Positions 12,826 to 15,122 of a stretch of 15,122 bases of DNA are shown here, one piece after another. The stretch lies in assembly GCA_051000715.1 (NCBI GenBank), contig JBPCOB010000253.1:1-15122 (forward strand). Direction: 5' to 3'. The position numbers and the translations under genes are program-made. How positions within the stretch are numbered: position 1 is the stretch's first letter; each line of letters begins with the position of its first letter. Below the pieces are notes generated by a model. That model did no database searches and was not told the origin of the DNA. It saw nothing but the letters and a program-made list of their open reading frames with translations. The stretch comes from JBPCOB01 sp051000715 (GTDB lineage Bacteria; Actinomycetota; Actinomycetes; JALYNC01).

Positions 12826-14688
12826 ATGGCACGAGCGGTCGGCATCGACCTCGGTACGACGAACTCCGTCGTCAGCGTCCTGGAAGGTGGCGAACCCTAC
12901 GTCATCGCGAACGCCGAGGGCTCCCGGACGACTCCGTCGGTGGTCGCCTTCGCCAAGAACGGCGAGGTGCTGGTCGGCGAGGTGGCCAAGCGGCAGGCGG
13001 TGACCAACGTCGACCGGACGATTCGCTCGGTCAAGCGGCACATGGGCACCAACTGGACCACCTCGGTCGACGGCAAGAACTTCAGCGCCCAGCAGATCAG
13101 CGCGTTCATCCTGCAGAAGCTCAAGCGCGACGCCGAGGCATATCTGGGCGAGCCGGTCACCGACGCGGTCGTCACCGTGCCGGCGTACTTCGACGACGCG
13201 CAGCGGCAGGCGACCACCGAGGCCGGCAAGATCGCCGGTCTCAACGTCCTGCGGATCGTCAACGAGCCGACGGCGGCCGCGCTCGCCTACGGCCTGGACA
13301 AGGAGAACGACCAGACGATCCTGGTCTTCGACCTCGGCGGCGGGACCTTCGACGTATCGCTGCTCGAGATCGGCGAGGGCGTCGTGGAGGTCAAGGCGAC
13401 CTCCGGTGACACCCACCTCGGCGGCGACGACTGGGACGCCCGAGTGATGGACCACCTGGTCACCCAGTTCAAGAACGGGCACGGCATCGACCTGTCCAAG
13501 GACAAGATGGCCACCCAGCGGCTGCGCGAGGCCGCCGAGAAGGCCAAGATCGAGCTGACCAGCTCGAGCGAGACCACGGTCAACCTGCCCTACATCACCG
13601 CCAGCAGTGAGGGCCCGCTGCACCTCGAGGTGAAGGTCACCCGGGCCGAGTTCCAGCGGATGACGGCGGATCTCCTCGAGCGCTGCAAGGGCCCCTTCCA
13701 GCAAGCGATCAAGGATGCCGGTATCTCGGTGGACAAGATCGACCACGTCGTGCTGGTGGGCGGCTCCACCCGGATGCCCGCGGTGGTGGACCTGGTCCGG
13801 GAGCTGACCGGTGGCAAGGAGCCCAACAAGGGAGTCAACCCCGACGAGGTCGTCGCGGTGGGCGCCAGCCTGCAGGCCGGGGTCCTGCGGGGCGAGGTCA
13901 AGGACGTCCTGCTGCTCGACGTCACCCCGCTCTCGCTCGGGATCGAGACCAAGGGCGGTATCATGACCCGCCTGATCGAGCGCAACACCACGATCCCGAC
14001 CAAGCGCCCCGATGTCTTCACCGCCGCGGGCGACGCCCAGCCCTTGGTCCAGATCCAGGTCTATCAGGGCGAGCGCGAGATGGCGGCGTACAACAAGCGG
14101 CTCGGCATGTTCGAGCTGACCGGGCTGCCGCCGGCCCCCCGCGGCGTACCGCAGATCGAGGTCGCCTTCGACATCGACGCCAACGGCATCGTCCACGTCT
14201 CGGCCAAGGACCTCGGGACCGGGCGGGAGCAGTCGATGACCATCACCGGTGGCTCGGCACTGCCGAAGGACGACATCAACCGGATGATGCGCGAGGCAGA
14301 GCAGTACGCCGAGGAGGACCGGGCCCGCCGCGAGGAGGTCGAGACCCGCAACACCGCCGACTCGCTTGTCTACTCGACCGAGAAGTTCCTGGCCGAGAAC
14401 GGTGACAAGGTCCCCGACGACGCGAAGAGCGAGGTGACCGACGCGCTGTCCGAGCTGAAGGCCGCGCTCGGCGGCTCGGACAGCGCGGCGATCCGGACCG
14501 CCACCGACAGGGTGTCGACCAGCAGCCAGAAGCTTGGGCAGGCGATGTACGCGCAGGCTCAGGCGCAGGCCGGTGGCGGCGCGCCAGGTCCGGACGGTGC
14601 GGGTCCGACGGCGGGGCCGACCGACTCCGGTGACGACGTCGTGGACGCCGAGATTGTCGACGAGGAGGCCCGGGGTGGTGCGGCGTGA
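12826..14688 (+). CDS. dnaK: Molecular chaperone DnaK (Hsp70)
   Basis: A 620-residue Hsp70 of normal length. The ATPase domain shows GIDLGTTNSVVSVLEGG (6-22), VPAYFDDAQRQAT (118-130), NEPTAAALAYGLD (146-158), the phosphate-2 loop DLGGGTFDVSLLEI (169-182) and GGSTRMP (about 312-318). The interdomain linker DVLLLDVTPLSLGIET lies at about 360-375. A beta-sandwich substrate domain and a helical lid follow. The C-terminus is Gly/Ala/Pro-rich and ends in the DDVVDAEIVDEE type motif, which helps bind co-chaperones and clients. It acts in the cytoplasm with GrpE and DnaJ. ATG 12826 has GGAGGA at the correct distance. Its stop overlaps grpE (GTGA). Transcription probably starts from the SigH/SigR-type site upstream. 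Confidence 0.98.
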   Translation: MARAVGIDLGTTNSVVSVLEGGEPYVIANAEGSRTTPSVVAFAKNGEVLVGEVAKRQAVTNVDRTIRSVKRHMGTNWTTSVDGKNFSAQQISAFILQKLKRDAEAYLGEPVTDAVVTVPAYFDDAQRQATTEAGKIAGLNVLRIVNEPTAAALAYGLDKENDQTILVFDLGGGTFDVSLLEIGEGVVEVKATSGDTHLGGDDWDARVMDHLVTQFKNGHGIDLSKDKMATQRLREAAEKAKIELTSSSETTVNLPYITASSEGPLHLEVKVTRAEFQRMTADLLERCKGPFQQAIKDAGISVDKIDHVVLVGGSTRMPAVVDLVRELTGGKEPNKGVNPDEVVAVGASLQAGVLRGEVKDVLLLDVTPLSLGIETKGGIMTRLIERNTTIPTKRPDVFTAAGDAQPLVQIQVYQGEREMAAYNKRLGMFELTGLPPAPRGVPQIEVAFDIDANGIVHVSAKDLGTGREQSMTITGGSALPKDDINRMMREAEQYAEEDRARREEVETRNTADSLVYSTEKFLAENGDKVPDDAKSEVTDALSELKAALGGSDSAAIRTATDRVSTSSQKLGQAMYAQAQAQAGGGAPGPDGAGPTAGPTDSGDDVVDAEIVDEEARGGAA

Positions 14689-15122
14689 GCGCCTCACCAC
14701 CCGAGGAGGGCCTCGAGCCCACGCGAATGGTCTTCCGTGACAAGCGGCGGATCGACCCGGAGACGGGTGCGGTGCGGGAGCCGGTCAGCGACGTGAGGTC
14801 GTCGGCCGGTGACGCGGTCACCCCGGTCCCGCAGAGCACCGCGATGGACCCGCAGCTGGCCGACCTCGAGGCCCAGCTGTCCGAGCGGACCGCCGACCTG
14901 CAGCGGGTCAAGGCCGAGTACGACAACTACCGGCGGCGGGTCGAGCGCGACCGGCTCGCGGTGGCGGAACAGGCGCTGGCCAGCGTGCTGTCCGGCCTGC
15001 TGCCGGTGCTGGACGACATCTCGCGGGCCCGCAAGTACGGTGAGCTGGAAGGCGGCTTTCGTTCGGTGGCCGAGGCCCTCGAGACCAGCCTGGCCAAGAT
15101 GGGGCTCGAGACCTACAGCGAG
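14685..15122 (+). CDS. grpE: Nucleotide exchange factor GrpE (cut by window end)
   Basis: The first 146 residues of GrpE, open at the right edge. The N-terminus (VSASPPEEGLEPTRMVFRDK) and the RRIDPETGAVR segment are typical of actinobacterial GrpE. A long coiled-coil helix follows (LADLEAQLSERTADLQRVKA), then the signature EYDNYRRRVERDR and the four-helix-bundle start LLPVLDDISRARKYGELEGG. GrpE is a dimeric factor that removes ADP from DnaK. The GTG start overlaps the dnaK stop by GTGA, so the two are translationally coupled, and dnaJ and a HspR gene usually follow. The C-terminal beta domain is outside the window. Confidence 0.96.
   Translation, partial: MSASPPEEGLEPTRMVFRDKRRIDPETGAVREPVSDVRSSAGDAVTPVPQSTAMDPQLADLEAQLSERTADLQRVKAEYDNYRRRVERDRLAVAEQALASVLSGLLPVLDDISRARKYGELEGGFRSVAEALETSLAKMGLETYSE

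Noticed and set aside
12805..14700. A 631-residue frame antisense to dnaK
   Set aside because: It is the mirror of a highly conserved gene in GC-rich DNA, has Val/Leu/Gly/Arg-rich shadow composition and no family motif.
1..15122. CRISPR arrays, insertion sequences or transposase genes
   Set aside because: I saw no regularly spaced repeats, no transposase motifs and no IS-like terminal inverted repeats by eye.

Overview
The window is high-GC actinobacterial DNA: strong third-position G/C bias, many GTG starts and GTGA/ATGA stop-start overlaps. It also has family markers common in that phylum, including a DUF6458 membrane protein, a PadR operon, a bifunctional-type Dcd, a Rv0338c/EtfD-like iron-sulfur protein and a dnaK-grpE heat-shock operon. 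The order tRNA-Gly / dcd ... etfD ... dnaK-grpE recalls mycobacterial gene order, but some families here differ, so I do not name a genus.

Positions 1-1783 are sparsely coding. They hold a small two-TM protein (538-759, minus), a 58-aa W/C/H-rich protein (902-1078, plus) and a 52-aa helix-turn-helix-like ORF (1414-1572) with a decayed second copy at 316-430. A possible branched RNA structure lies at 1107-1184.

Positions 1784-4137 look like the scar of a mobile island. An intact tRNA-Gly(CCC) gene lies at 4067-4137 (minus). A copy of its 3' 41 nt (39/41 identical) lies 2.28 kb away at 1784-1824 in the same orientation, which is the geometry left by an element integrated at a tRNA 3' end. Between the repeats are a PadR regulator, a six-TM protein translationally coupled to a shattered ABC-transporter ATPase, and a toxin-antitoxin-like pair. 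The toxin gene carries two compensating frameshifts and the antitoxin has a stop codon just before its helix-turn-helix. No integrase remains.

Positions 4192-9614 contain dcd (possibly leaderless) and a convergent block of MFS exporter plus menG/ubiE-type methyltransferase on the minus strand. Divergent from menG is an unusual 678-aa fusion of a luciferase-like (F420/flavin) oxidoreductase to a UbiA/MenA-type prenyltransferase, which overlaps a CPBP-family intramembrane protease gene by ATGA. A methyltransferase, a prenyltransferase and a fused oxidoreductase around a 70-bp divergent promoter suggest a quinone or other prenyl-lipid modification module.

Positions 9634-15122 contain, on the minus strand, a 49-aa membrane peptide, the EtfD-like membrane iron-sulfur reductase and an anchored extracytoplasmic protein of unknown function. 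On the plus strand, dnaK follows a good match to a SigH/SigR-type promoter and overlaps grpE, which runs off the window end.
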